64,000 nt of DNA from Luffa acutangula (lineage: Eukaryota > Streptophyta > Magnoliopsida > Cucurbitales > Cucurbitaceae), in the NCBI GenBank assembly GCA_036850905.1, contig CM072096.1, positions 42,090,810-42,154,809 of the forward strand, read 5' to 3'. Positions 1 to 10,990 of the stretch are shown here, one piece after another. Numbering within the stretch: the first letter of the stretch is position 1; each line of letters opens with the position of its first letter. Position numbers and translations under genes: made by a program. A model generated the notes under the pieces. That model was not told the DNA's origin. It worked only from the letters and a program-made list of their open reading frames with translations, and did no database searches.

Positions 1-402
1 ATGAAATAATCAGTCTTAACAGTAAACAGGGTTATAAAGTAAGAGTGACTTATTTCTCGGTCCTGTCTTGTGTAAACATCTTTTACACATGATGCCCCTA
101 CTCGCATGTCTTTACATAAACGATCCAAGATCACGTCGTTTGCCTTATTCGCAAAGTAGGCCACATCCATAGTGTTACCAGAACAAGGTACCCAACCTTA
201 TTCATTTACTATAGATCACTTTTTAGGTTATATACTCGAACATGATCCCTATCCATATTCACGATTTAGTTTGAGTATCTCATGTTATAATCATGGATGT
301 TTCTATTGGATTATATGATATAAATAAACAATTTCACTGAATAACATCTTTATCATATAAAGGATAACAGAACTTGAGTTGTAAGACATAAACCCCAACA
401 AT
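1..402. repeat. Truncated LTR, terminal part
   Basis: The sequence ends in a diverged version of the terminus ACATAAACCCCAACA. It shares blocks (cytosine-rich 'latest codon' phrases such as GGTACCCAACCTTAT and CTATAGATCA) with the 3-prime ends of the LTRs at 11616-13710 and 36377-38478. It is therefore the right-hand part of an old LTR of the same family, cut by the window edge. It is more diverged than the other copies. Confidence 0.6.
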
Positions 403-1032
403 ATTGATTCGACTATGGTTCGAAGGATGAAACTTTTTTTTTATAAATATTTTTAATTGATACTTACTAATTTTAAATAAATCTCAAAACTTAATATGTT
501 TTTCCAACAAATTTAGTATATTCTAGTCTATTACCACATGCAAATGCACGTGATATTTCTAATATTTAATATAAGTTTATAATAACACCAAATAAAAGGA
601 AGAAAATCATTTCATTGATAGTAAAAAAAAAAAAAAAAAAAACAAAGAGTAAGATATTATCTATGCAAATTCCTTCAAATATATATATCTCCACTCTTTG
701 TATTAATTTTTCTATGAAAATAAGTTATCTTTTCGTGAATTTCACCCCAACTTTATATACCATGAAAGTTTTTTTTTTTTTTTTAAAGAAAATATTATAT
801 GCACAATATAATTTAAAAACTAATTAAATAAATATTTGTTACAACCTTAACGAAGAAATATCTATCAAGACCTTTTTTTTTAAGTCATCAAGACTTTAGT
901 TTTAATGAGTAATGATATAGGGTAAAAATATAAATAAAGTTAGAATATAAATCAAACTTTAATGTATTAAATAAGATTATATTGAGAGAGAGTTTATCAA
1001 ATTATATTTAGAAACTTTGAAGAAACGCCAAA
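403..1032. other. AT-rich intergenic DNA, no gene seen
   Basis: Long A and T runs, no coding bias and no recognisable repeat ends. The small open frame at 615-827 is driven by poly-A and poly-T and is not credible. Confidence 0.6.
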
Positions 1033-1120
1033 GAGAGCATAGTTCAATGGTAATTGGCATGTACACCCTCGACCAATAGTTAAGTGGTTTGAATCTCCCA
1101 CCCCCAATTGTTGTTGAACT
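1033..1120 (+). repeat. tRNA-derived SINE
   Basis: The segment has an A-box-like stretch (TAGTTCAATGGT) followed about 35 bases later by a B-box-like stretch (GGTTTGAATCTCC). That is the internal RNA polymerase III promoter layout of a tRNA. It has a non-tRNA tail and cannot fold as a complete tRNA. Related copies lie at 23521-23601 (minus) and 59400-59475 (plus), so this is a dispersed family rather than a tRNA gene. Confidence 0.6.
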
Positions 1121-1316
1121 CAAAACAAAAAACAAAAAACAAAACTTTGAAGAAACTTAAAACTTAGGGCCCATTTGAAATGATTTTTTTAAGTGTTTAC
1201 AAAAGTATTTTTAAAAAGTCATTTCAAACAGACTCTTAGTGTGCTACATCAATATGCAATGTGATCTTTTGTTCAAAAAAAAAAATATGCAATGTGATCT
1301 TCTAAATAAAAAAACT

Positions 1317-1562
1317 AAGGTCCCATTTGATAACCATTTCGTTTTTTGGTTTTTGAACTTAACATCCTTCCCATGTTTTCAAAAACCAAGTCAAATTTTG
1401 AAAAAAAAAAAAGTAGTTTTCAAAAACTTGTTTTTGTTTTTGGAATTTGGCTAACAACTCTACTTAACCAAAATGAAAACCAAGGTAAGGAAATTGAATG
1501 AAAACAAGCATAATTTTGAAAAACCAAAAACCAAAAATCAAATGGTTATCAAACGAGCCTTT
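1317..1562. mobile_element. MITE with long terminal inverted repeats
   Basis: The left end (CCCATTTGATAACCATTT and following) is the inverse complement of the right end (AAATGGTTATCAAACGAGCC), with about 35 bases of imperfect terminal inverted repeat and an AT-rich core. There is no transposase. A shorter neighbour at about 1168-1238 has the same ATTTGAAATGA / TCATTTCAAACAGA layout. The length and TIRs suit a non-autonomous DNA element, possibly hAT. No clean target duplication was found. Confidence 0.6.
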
Positions 1563-1644
1563 AATATTAAAAAAGCTTTTCATATTCCATCTTTGTTATT
1601 TATTAAAATAGATATAATTAGAATTAGTAATTATATAAATAAAA

Positions 1645-3052
1645 AAAGGGAAAAATACACTTTTGGTCCACTGAGGTTTGATTTAGGTTTCATTTTGGTC
1701 CCGAAGTTTTAAAACTCGGCATTTTAGCCCCTGAGATTTGAGTTTAGTTTCGTTTTGGTCATTCCATTCATTTTTCCCTTAATTACTAACGGAAAGGTGA
1801 GGTGGCATTTATTTTTTATTAAAAATATTTATTATTATTATTATTTATTATTTTATAATTTTTAATTAAAAAATAGTTTATTTCTTTTTCTCTCTCTTCC
1901 TTCTCCCTCTTCTTTTTCCCTTCTTTCTTCTTTCTCTTTACTCTTCCATGGTCGTCATCCGCCATCCGCCGTCCACCATTCGCGCTGCCGTCACTGTCCA
2001 TGTAGTCATCGTCGTCTGCCGTTTATATAGTCGTTGTCGCTGTCCGCTTTTGGTCCTTTCATTTCTTCTCGAAACTTTCTCCCTCTCTCTCTTTCTCACT
2101 CTTCTTTCTCTCCCTCTCCTCACACCAGCTGCGTCGACCCACGAACCGCCATGTTCTTCATCTTCTCTGTCGGCAATTTCTGAAACTTTTGGCAGCGGCG
2201 ATAGTGACGAGCACACAACCCACAAACCCAGATCTGTGTCGACGGCGGCGCAACCTCCTTCGCAAGGGAGAGGTCCCTCCCTCCCCTGATTTCGACTCGC
2301 ACATGGATGAGAAAGAGAGAAATGGAAGAAGACCTGAGAGTATGAGTGTAGGGAGAAAGAATCCCATATGGGTTTTTCACAACCAATCCCGTAACCATTC
2401 TTTTCGCTTCAATATTGCCCATTCCGAACGGAGAAAACTAAGAGAATTTGGGAAAAGAAGTTACAGAGAGAGAAGGAAGATTTGAGTTGGTGAAATGGGA
2501 ATGGAATGAAAGGAGATAAAATAGAATACAGAGCGAGAGAGAAAGGAAAGCAAACAAAAGATCGATGAAGACGACATCTTAACAATGGGGGGGTTTTGGG
2601 AGTGGTGAAGTCGAAGTGGTTCTGATTACCGTTTCTGACGTCGAAATCGGGGGAGGGAGGTCTCTCCCTCTCTCCCTGTTACATTTTGGTCATTTTAAAA
2701 AAAAAAAAAAAAAAACAGAAGAAGGAAGGAAGAAGAAGGGAACGGAAGAAAACAAAGAGAAGGAAAAAAAAAAGTCTCTGGTGGCTGGCGATCGCCGGCG
2801 GCAGGTGTGGTTGAAGAAGAAGAATGAGGAAGAAGAATCATGAAGATGAAGAAGAAGAGGAAGAGGAGGAGAGAGATGGAGAAAGAAATAAAAATTATTT
2901 TGAAAAATTATTTTTTATTTAATTTATTATTATTTTATTAAAAAATTTAAAAAAAAAATTTATTAAAATAATAACATCACATCAGCAAACTGTTATGGTT
3001 TAACAGAAAATTGGACGGAGAGACCAAAAGTGTAACGAAATCCAAACCAGAG
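1645..3052. mobile_element. Probable non-autonomous DNA element with TIR-like ends
   Basis: The left edge (ACACTTTTGGTCCACTGAGG) and the right edge (AGAGACCAAAAGTGTAACG) are inverted relatives. Between them are AT-rich arms, a pyrimidine-rich tract (1870-2130) and a GC-richer, purine-rich middle (2130-2870). Several short overlapping open frames on both strands occur in the middle, but they are low-complexity (Arg/Glu/Lys or Ser/Leu) and match nothing I recognise. It could be a MULE-like element that captured host DNA. Confidence 0.35.
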
Positions 3053-3390
3053 GTTAAAATAAATAAGTAAAATGAAATAAAAAAAAAAAAAAACAACAAA
3101 AGAAGAGAAATGGGCAGCAAAGTTGCCACCCATTTTGAGGCTAACGCGACAACGCTATAAAAAAAAATAGAAATCAGAATCCAGCATACACAAACATATA
3201 TTAATAAATTATAACAACAATAATAATAATTAAAAAAACTGAATATATAAAACAAAACTTCCGTAACTCAATCCAACTCATTCTTTTTTCTACTTTTTAT
3301 CTCTTTTCTTCCAACTCTTTCCTCGCTTATTATTATTATTATTATTATTGCCAAAACTCACCATTAAGCTTTCCAAGTCAAGATCTCCCT

Positions 3391-3609
3391 ATGGTAAGTT
3401 ATCTCTTTTTTTTTTTTACTCATCTTAAACTTCTAATATGCAAAAACTCACATAATAACAAGCAAACAAAAACGTGGGGAGAAGAAAAGAAAATAGATGC
3501 AACTTCTAATACCTAACTCTAACTAGCTTTTTTTTTTTTTTTTTTTTTTTTGGGCTTGAAGAAGGAAAAGCCAAAAACAAAGGGGAAGAACACTAAACCA
3601 ACATGTTGA
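3391..3609 (+). CDS. Weak candidate small-peptide gene with an intron right after ATG
   Basis: A TATA-like CTATAAAA lies near 3153. An ATG at 3391 is followed at once by the splice-donor consensus GTAAGT, then a long T-rich tract (3530-3552) and an acceptor AG at 3560-3561. Joining these gives a frame of about 16 mostly basic residues ending TGA at 3607-3609. I do not recognise the peptide. The splice signals are what make it worth listing. Chance occurrence in T-rich DNA is quite possible. Confidence 0.15.
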
Positions 3610-4077
3610 ATGAGGTGCAGATCCTTAGGGCAATGTCCCTACCAAATGCAACCTCCAACGTAGTTTTAGTTTTTTTGTGTTCTGAATTTTGTGGTTCGGT
3701 AGAGAGATTTTTGGCTATTTTGTTTTTGTGGTGAGGCTTTGTGTGTATTGTGTGTATGTTGGATGTTGGATGTGTATTGTGCTCTAGGTTTTTTTTTTTT
3801 TTTTATGAGTCTCCTCTAGTTTTTTTTTTTTTTTTCGTGGTTCCTCCTAGGATTTTTTTTGCTAAATGAACTATCTCTAGGGTTTTTTTTTTTGTGGCTT
3901 CATCCTCCTCTTCAAGCTCCAAAATAAAGATTTATAAAGGTTCAAAACATTTCCATTTTTGTGCATGAAAGTTATTGGCTATATTTTGAATTTGAAAACC
4001 ATGACAAAATGGACTTACACCAAAGAGGACACAAGTTTTAACCAACAAAATTAAAAAATTCAAATTTTTACTCATTT
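3610..4077. other. T-rich intergenic DNA up to the Copia insertion site
   Basis: Repeated poly-T tracts (3788-3805, 3821-3836, 3880-3891) alternate with G-rich words. No coding frame is seen. The last five bases, CATTT at 4073-4077, are the left target-site duplication of the Copia element. Confidence 0.5.
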
Positions 4078-4269
4078 TATTATACAGAGCTTTTTACCCC
4101 TTTACATTTACCGTTTTTCTGTTATTTTCACTGTGTATTCTTCTTGCTTTTACCGCTTACCTCTTGTAATAGGACATGTGTCCATCTGGTTGGTTATATA
4201 ACAATGCTACAGTGCTCAGTATTATTCAGCTGAGCTATTCCCAAATTCTCTCTTTCTCACAGCAGTACA
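4078..4269 (+). repeat. Copia 5-prime LTR
   Basis: A 192-base direct repeat of 22856-23047. It starts TATTATACAGAGC and ends CAGCAGTACA, so its left end is not the usual TG. The assignment of the ends rests on the flanking CATTT duplication and on the abutting PBS. Confidence 0.9.
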
Positions 4270-4283
4270 TGGTATCAGAGCAC
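4270..4283 (+). promoter_or_regulatory. Copia primer binding site
   Basis: TGGTATCAGAGCAC directly follows the LTR. TGGTATCAGAGC is the plant retroelement PBS complementary to the 3-prime end of initiator tRNA-Met. Confidence 0.85.
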
Positions 4284-4312
4284 TAGGTGTTCTTTTCACA
4301 AATTTTTTTCCG

Positions 4313-6039
4313 ATGGCTTCCGGCTCTAGCTCTTCTTCGATTGACAGTACCCTGGTTCCTCCAATCGTCTCCTCAATGGTCTCTTCCCCTCCGATAACAA
4401 CTCCGGTGGCCTCTTCCTCTATCTCAACTTCACCTGTGCCACCACGCCAACATCAAGTTATCTCTCCTCTCCCTCAACGTTTTTTCCCTAATACCTCATC
4501 TCGCCCCCTACACCCTAGCGTTCCCCCCTTCCCAACCTCAAATCCCACCCAACCTCAAATTCTGAATGTTGCTACGCATCCTTCTGATTTTCCCTATCCA
4601 CCTCCTCCTCATTCATCTCTACCATTCTTCCAAAACTATAACGGTGCTCAACCCTTTTACCCTCCCCCACAGCCATCACCCTCTTTTCCTACCCTCACTC
4701 CTCCCCTGAATATTAAACTTTCAGACTCAAATTATTTGTTGTGGAATAATCAACTCCTCAATCACATTATTGCGTTTGATATGGAGTCTCTTATCAATGG
4801 CACTCCTGCTCCTGTGCAGTATTTGGATACGGCTCAAACCCAGGTAAACCCACATTTCTTGTTATGGCAGAAGTTTAATCGTATTCTAATGAGCTGGATT
4901 TATTCATCTTTAACTGAGGATAAGATAGGTGAGATTATTGGATGCTCTACTGCTTTTGATATCTGGGAGCAACTTCGTGTTGTTATTGAATCTTCATCCA
5001 CTGCTCGTTTAATGTCTCTGCGATCTCAACTTCAGAAGGCTCGAAAAGATAATCTTACTGTATCTCAGTATTTAGCTAAAATCAAGGATATCACAGACCA
5101 ATTTGTGGCCATTGGCGAACCCCTGTCTTACCGGGATCATTTTGCTTATATCCTCGAAGGTTTGGGCTCTGATTACAACCCCTTTGTGACATCCATTCAA
5201 AATCGAACCGACCGTCCATTGCTTGCTGACGTTAGGAGCCTTCTGCTTGCTTTTGATGCACGTTTGGAGAAGCAATCAACTGTGGACAATCTCAATGTTA
5301 TCCAGGCAAATCTTGCTAACCTCTCTACTTCTTCTAACCAAAAACGCCCCAATCGTCCCTCTGGCAACCAAAGACCATCATATAACTCTTCCCCGCGACC
5401 ATCTTTCCCCACCTTTCCCTTCCCTCAACAATTCCCTACCCCAGGTCCTGGTGTTTTAGGTCGACCTCAAGCTTCCCAGCGCCCATCTTCTTCCTCTCCG
5501 AAATGGCCACCTAATAATAATTCTCGTCCACAATGTCAAATATGTGGAAAGATTGGTCACATGGCCTTGGTTTGCTACAATCGCCATAACCCCTTATATC
5601 AAGCCCCCACTGCCTCTTCTCCTCAGGCCTTTTTCAACCACCTGCAATCGCCCTCAGCTACCGTCCCTAATCCAGCTGCCTCTTCCCAGGATCTTTCTCA
5701 AAATATCTCCACTACCTCTCATCCGGATGAATCATGGTTCATGGACAGTGGTGCCACTCACCACATGACTCCTGACCTAGCTAATCTCCAGCAGCCTTCC
5801 TCTTATTTCGGCAATGAGCAGGTTGTAATCGGTAATGGTATGTCTCTTCCTGTCCGTCATATTGGTTCTAATATTATTCTTGTGTCTTCTTCTCGTCATG
5901 TTTCTTTGAAATCTATCTTACACACTCCTCGCTTATCTCATAATCTAATCAGTATTGCACGATTATGCTTTGACAATAGAGCCTTTGTTGAATTTTATCA
6001 TGATCATTTTCTGGTGAATGATCTAGCTTCCAGGATAAT
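4313..6039 (+). pseudogene. Copia gag and protease region, split by insertion
   Basis: The ATG at 4313 opens a Ser/Pro/Thr-rich leader (about residues 1-130). A Gag domain follows (KLSDSNYLLWNNQLL near residue 140), then a CCHC zinc knuckle (CQICGKIGHMALVC, about 5534-5577) and an aspartic protease motif (DSGATHHM, about 5744-5768). The frame runs into the Athila LTR at 6040 and stops at 6058, so the last few residues of the apparent 581-residue product belong to the insert. The remainder of the polyprotein resumes at 19908. As in other Copia elements, Gag forms the particle and the protease matures the polyprotein. The gene is physically split and should not be functional. Confidence 0.9.
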
Positions 6040-7206
6040 TGTTGAGTTCCTAGAGTGAGTAATAATATAGTATAAAATATTCTAGAATTCCTGTGCAAGT
6101 ATACACAGTCTGCAGCAAGTAATATTATCAATCCAAGGTCTGAATGAGTTTCCACTTTATCTATTTTGCGTAACTTCTTAATGGTTTCGAAGATAGTAAA
6201 AATGTTGGGTTTTATCGGAATTATGCTGAAGCAAAATAAATGACAGAACAACGAGTAAACAAATAGATAGACAGATTAAAGGCAGGCGCTGGTTAGGTTT
6301 TAGTGACTGTTCTAAGATATGCTCTAGCAATATTATTGATCATGCATTTCTCGCAGTATTATTAGCGGATTCCTCCCGGAACTCCGGATCTTTTGGCATA
6401 TATTTCAAACCCAATGAAGAGCGACCGATCAAGCACTAGGCAACTGGCTATCCCTAGCTCAGTCACTGGCATTCACCAATACACAATGATCGTAGTGTGG
6501 ATAATTGCCACACACTCTCTAAATCATCCCTGAAACTAGAGAGAGCTATCCATACCGGCTGGCCAGGCGGGCATAAAATGAGTTTAGGCACAACAATTAA
6601 CAAAAATGCGATAGTCAATATATTACTAGAGATGAAGCACAGTAATCACATTATTCCTAACCAACACCTTAAGCTACTTAGTTCATAATAAGCATAGGAA
6701 TACGAGTTACAATCTGAGTATGCATGTCCATAACCACAAGTTGATAAAGAAAATAGACTCCCTAATCAGCTTGCGGATGATGGTGTTCTTGATAATCTTC
6801 AATCTCCCTATACTATTCGGCTTCCAAGGGAAAACATGGAATGACTTTGACTTTGACGGCTACTTCCTTTTATAGAAGGATGGGATGCTTGAATTAGGTC
6901 AACTAGGACACGTGTAAGGCTCTCCTTGATCATTTATCACGAAAATAACTCAACAGAAGTCGGTTCATGAAGTTGGCTAACGAGCTGTGATGTGGCAGTT
7001 TCTGCTCCCAGTTTTGCTGCAGCATAGAATTTTCTCCCTCCAGTCGCTCAGCGGCATAATCTGCATAAAGTGATTTCCAAAGCTTCCATTCTTCCAAATG
7101 GGTTAAATCATGTAATATCTCTCTAAAACCAACCCTATTAAGCATTAAAGACACACAAATCCTTATATAAATGAGGCCTAAATAACTACCTTTTGGGCAG
7201 TTATCA
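6040..7206 (-). repeat. Athila 3-prime LTR (left end)
   Basis: 1167 bases, from TGTTGAGTTCC to GGGCAGTTATCA on the plus strand, aligned with 18736-19902. The element is on the minus strand, so this is its downstream LTR. It includes a short conserved open stretch on each strand that is shared with the other LTR and is not a gene. Confidence 0.9.
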
Positions 7207-7221
7207 TACCCCCAAACTTGA
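7207..7221 (-). promoter_or_regulatory. Athila polypurine tract
   Basis: Read on the minus strand, AAGTTTGGGGGTA abuts the LTR start TGATAACTGCCC. This is the expected position for plus-strand priming. Confidence 0.75.
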
Positions 7222-8461
7222 ACTATTGCACGTCCCGAGCAATACCAACCAACCTTCCTTCAAGAATTTCAAAACATTAGACAAAGAATTAGCTTAATCA
7301 AACCAGACAGTCCAACACTACCTTTAACCTTTACCTGAGCACTCTGCAAAACCAAGCTCTGCTGCAGCAAAATGATTCCTTCAGCAGGGACAAATAATCA
7401 CCACTTTTCAACTTAATTCTAAGAACTCACCACAGCCTAGCTCTATTATCAGACATTTCAAAACATATTTTTAAAGGGGTTTATTTCATTATTTATCAGA
7501 CTTAAAGCAGCCTTACAGTCATAAGCTCTTAAGCACGGGATGACCCACTTTATGGTGCAGTATATCCTTGCCTCAAGATTATCACCAACTAGGCTCAATA
7601 CTGATTATGAAGCTAAAAAATCCTTAGTTACTCCATCTCTTGCCCCTCAGAATGGCGACATTTTATGATGAAGCTCACCTAAGTTCTGGAAGACAGAAAA
7701 CTGCTAGATCATCATTCATCCCTCAAAACTTTTGCTCTGTCAATTTTTTCAGCAAAATCTTCAACAAATAATTTTTTTCAGCAAAATCTTCAACAAATAA
7801 TTTTTCTTATTTTTTATTTTTTTTCCTCATTTTTTTCATATTTCCTAGGTCATCTTTTGACGCGAAGACAAACTGTGGGTATCACAAATGTCCCCGGTTA
7901 CTCAATAACCTAGCAAATTTTAATTTTGAAGGAGAGGAATGCTCGAGCAAAATAATTGGAGTAGCAAAAAGTCCCCCAAACTTGAATTATTCATTGTCCC
8001 CAATGAATCATTAATTTTTTCAAATTATACCCCCAAACTTAAATTTTTCTCACTGAATTTTTAAACTAAACATGGGATTAGGATTAAGCTTAAAGTGGAT
8101 CATATAAGTCAATACTACTGTCAAAATCTTCTTATCGCAGCAACAGTCCAGGCTAGAAGAATTGCTCAAGCAAAAGGTTTCTGGAGATCAGAATACCTTG
8201 ATCTAATTAAGCGTAATCAGTCCAAGCTTCAAAAATTCAGAAGAAAATTAGTTAAGTTAGAGTTACTCAGTGCTCATAGAAACATCTAGAAATTTCATTT
8301 AAAAAAAACACAAGAAAATAAATTACATAGCAGAGATATATTTTTAAAGCAGAAAAATTAAAAAAGGAACAAGCAAACATATTTAGCAAACGGGGTCAGA
8401 TATGCGCGAGCAAACAAAATGATAAGACAAAAATAATGCTCGTTGAAGATCATTCCATCCA
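7222..8461 (-). other. Athila non-coding 3-prime region
   Basis: This lies between the downstream frame and the LTR. There is no sustained coding frame. A near-exact tandem repeat of about 28 bases occurs around 7746-7803 (TTTTTTCAGCAAAATCTTCA repeated), and CCCCCAAACTTGAA words recur near 7210, 7975 and 8030. Confidence 0.6.
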
Positions 8462-10126
8462 TCAATTTTCCTGACCCTGGTCTTCAACATCATTCTCTTC
8501 TCCTCTTTCAGCAGGTGGGGGCGGAATCCAAGGGTTCAACAGATCGTCAGGGAACATGGGAAGGGCAGGGTATGGGTTTGAAAAATTCTCCTGCAGCGCC
8601 CTCCTTAAGCTGGCATCCCGATTCTTAACATAGTTCAAGAAGGTTAAAGTCTGCCTCTCAGCAAACTCCTGCCTACTGGCCGAAAGTGCCAGTTGTTCTA
8701 GAATCGTATTGATGTCGTAGATAAGCCCACCTTGACGTATCTCCTGCGTGCGCTGGAGCCGCGCCAAATTGGGCGTATCAATGATCCCTTTATCAAATAG
8801 AATTGCATCACTCTCCTCCACTGGAACCCCTGCTTGTCTGCATAGCATAGTAATTGTGTTCGGGAAGAACAGCTTCCCCACATTTTTCTTCCAGCAGCAC
8901 GCTATTTCATTACAAATAATTTTTCCTACGTCAATACTGAGAGACCTTAAGATAGCAAAAGCCAAAAGAATTTGTTCCCTGGATACTGTCGAGTCGTGCG
9001 TTATCGGAAGCAACCTCTGCCTGATGAAACCCATCCATGTGTTCGCTTCCTTTTTCAAATAAGCCGACTGGAATGTCCGTTTCTGAGTCTTAGATAGTTG
9101 CCACTGCGCCCCCTCGATTCCTACCTCCCTCACAGCATTACTTAACTGCTCCTCAGATGGTGTGACTGCCATTTCATTGAATGCCGCATGGGGGAAGTTT
9201 TGAAGATTGTATAGTGCGTTGATCGCACTTGGACTCCAATCTATCTCGACTCCTCTGACAATTACCAGGAAACCCTCTTCTTTATCAATGTTGGCATAGA
9301 ATTCACGCACCACCTGTGCGTTCACAGCCTCCGGCTTAGCACAAAACAACTCCCAGCCGTGGTCAGCTATGCCGGTTCTTAGAAATGGCGGAAGATCACC
9401 GCTGAAACCTCGTTCGAACAGAAAATCCCTTTTCAGGAGCTCAGTGTATTTTGCTCTAGAAAAATTATTGACGAAGCGATCGTATGGCACCTGTCGCTCT
9501 ACTATTTCATCGTGCTCCTATGATGCTTCAGCAATCTTTTTGCCCTTGTCTTGTCTCCGCTTCAGCAACTGTTCCTCCTCTGCATGTTTCTCTGCTTCTT
9601 CTCACCTTCTTTCCTCAGCCTCTTTTTTCTCTCGTTCCTCTTGCTCGGCCTTCTCTCTCTCGGAATTTGATGATGGAGGCGATGGGGTATCAGTCCTGAT
9701 CACTGGAATGCGCCCAGCCTTCCGCTTAATGCGGCGTCGTTTCGGAGGTTCAGGTATGATAACCTCCACACGAGCCCCCTGAACTGGCTCTCTGTCTTCT
9801 TCCTCTACAGCCTCCGTCTGCATAACCTCACTCTGTTTCGCCTGAATTTCCTCTCGAGCCTCTTCTATAGTTGCCACTTCCTGTCCATCCTCTTCTTGAT
9901 TCGTTTTGCCAGATTCTTTTGGGTTTTCTTCTTCTTCTGCAACAACCTCCTCCTCTCTCGCCCTTTCTTGTTCTTCAACCCTTTGTTGTCGTCTTCTTCG
10001 CTTAGCCTCCTTCTCTTCTGGCGTTCTCTTTTTCTTAGTTTTTCCTTTCTGTACTTCCGATGTCACGGGTATCTCTTCCTCCTCACTCTCCCTCTCTCTT
10101 TCCTTCCTTGCTCTTGTTTTGGCCAT
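8462..10126 (-). pseudogene. Athila downstream frame with putative plant transposon protein domain
   Basis: From an ATG at 10126 (MAKTRARKER) the frame encodes a highly charged Glu/Lys/Arg-rich, probably coiled-coil, N-terminal part. After two in-frame stops (TGA at 9602-9604 and TAG near 9520) it continues to 8462 as a 342-residue globular segment starting PYDRFVNNFSRAKY. This second part resembles the 'putative plant transposon protein' domain common in Athila elements at the position of the third, env-like frame. Function is unknown even for intact members. The two stops make it a pseudogene. All parts share one frame, which supports a single ancestral protein of about 555 codons. Confidence 0.65.
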
Positions 10127-10990
10127 GGATAACTCAAAGGGTTCAGAGAATGGGAAGGAAAAAGAAAGAACGCAGGCGGCAAAAAAAAATGTGATCAAGA
10201 AGACGAAGTGGAGAGAACTTACCAGCAGTTGCAAATAAATAAGGCTCCAGCAAAAGAGAATCCTAACCGAAAAGATTTGCCCTGCAATAACTAATATTAC
10301 CGTTTTAATTTAAAAATGCAAACCTGAATTTCAAAAATTATCAACGGTAAATTCGTGGATTCCAAACGCCCATGGTAAAAATCAATGTGTTGTCATCATT
10401 GCAGCCTTCGGATAATTGCTCTACGACACGTGGCCTCATCAGATGATGCACGCACATTTACCTGCGAGAATTCAAAGCTAAATCTAACGGTAACAATAAT
10501 AAATTCCAACGGAAACCCTTCTAACTCGGAATGTTTTGCTCCAGCAATATCTTTGCCGCAACAATCTGCTGGTCCTGAAGAATCTTAGATACGGAAGTCG
10601 AATTTCAAAAAAAAAAAAAAAGAAAAATCAAAGTTTTTTTCTTTAAATTAAATTTCAACCAATCATCCCAATCTCTTATTTTCAAAAGAAGCCGAATAAA
10701 TTAGAGAAAATCTCTATGAATTAAAACTAAAATTCAAATAAATGAAAATAAAATCTTAATAAAAACCAATTAAAAGATAATACAAAGATAATCTAAGAAA
10801 ATAAAATCAAATCAAATTCAAAACAAAATAGATAAGATCTAATCAAGTATTCAAAAACAAAATTCAATAAATCACGCAAAATCAAATCTATCCTAACCGC
10901 AAAATCAAATCAACAAAAAATAAAATCAATACAAACTCTGGGAGCTCAAAGTTTTGCTCTGTGAAATGCTCCCGCAAAAGTCCTGCTCTC
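10127..10990 (-). other. Athila spacer between pol and downstream frame
   Basis: AT-rich and A-tract-rich DNA (10600-10960) with no coding frame longer than chance. It probably holds the splice or leader signals for the downstream frame, but I cannot point to one. Confidence 0.5.

Noticed and set aside
1819..2843. Several short frames on both strands
   Set aside because: They are low-complexity by-products of pyrimidine- and purine-rich tracts within a transposon-like segment.
6497..6688. 63-codon frame repeated at 19193-19384
   Set aside because: It lies in both Athila LTRs and is opened by chance. There is no protein similarity.
7746..7803. CRISPR-like tandem repeat
   Set aside because: There are only two copies of a T-rich unit without spacers, in a plant retrotransposon.
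8095..8289. 64-codon frame in the Athila 3-prime region
   Set aside because: It is on the strand opposite the element's genes, is short and is not shared with a known domain.
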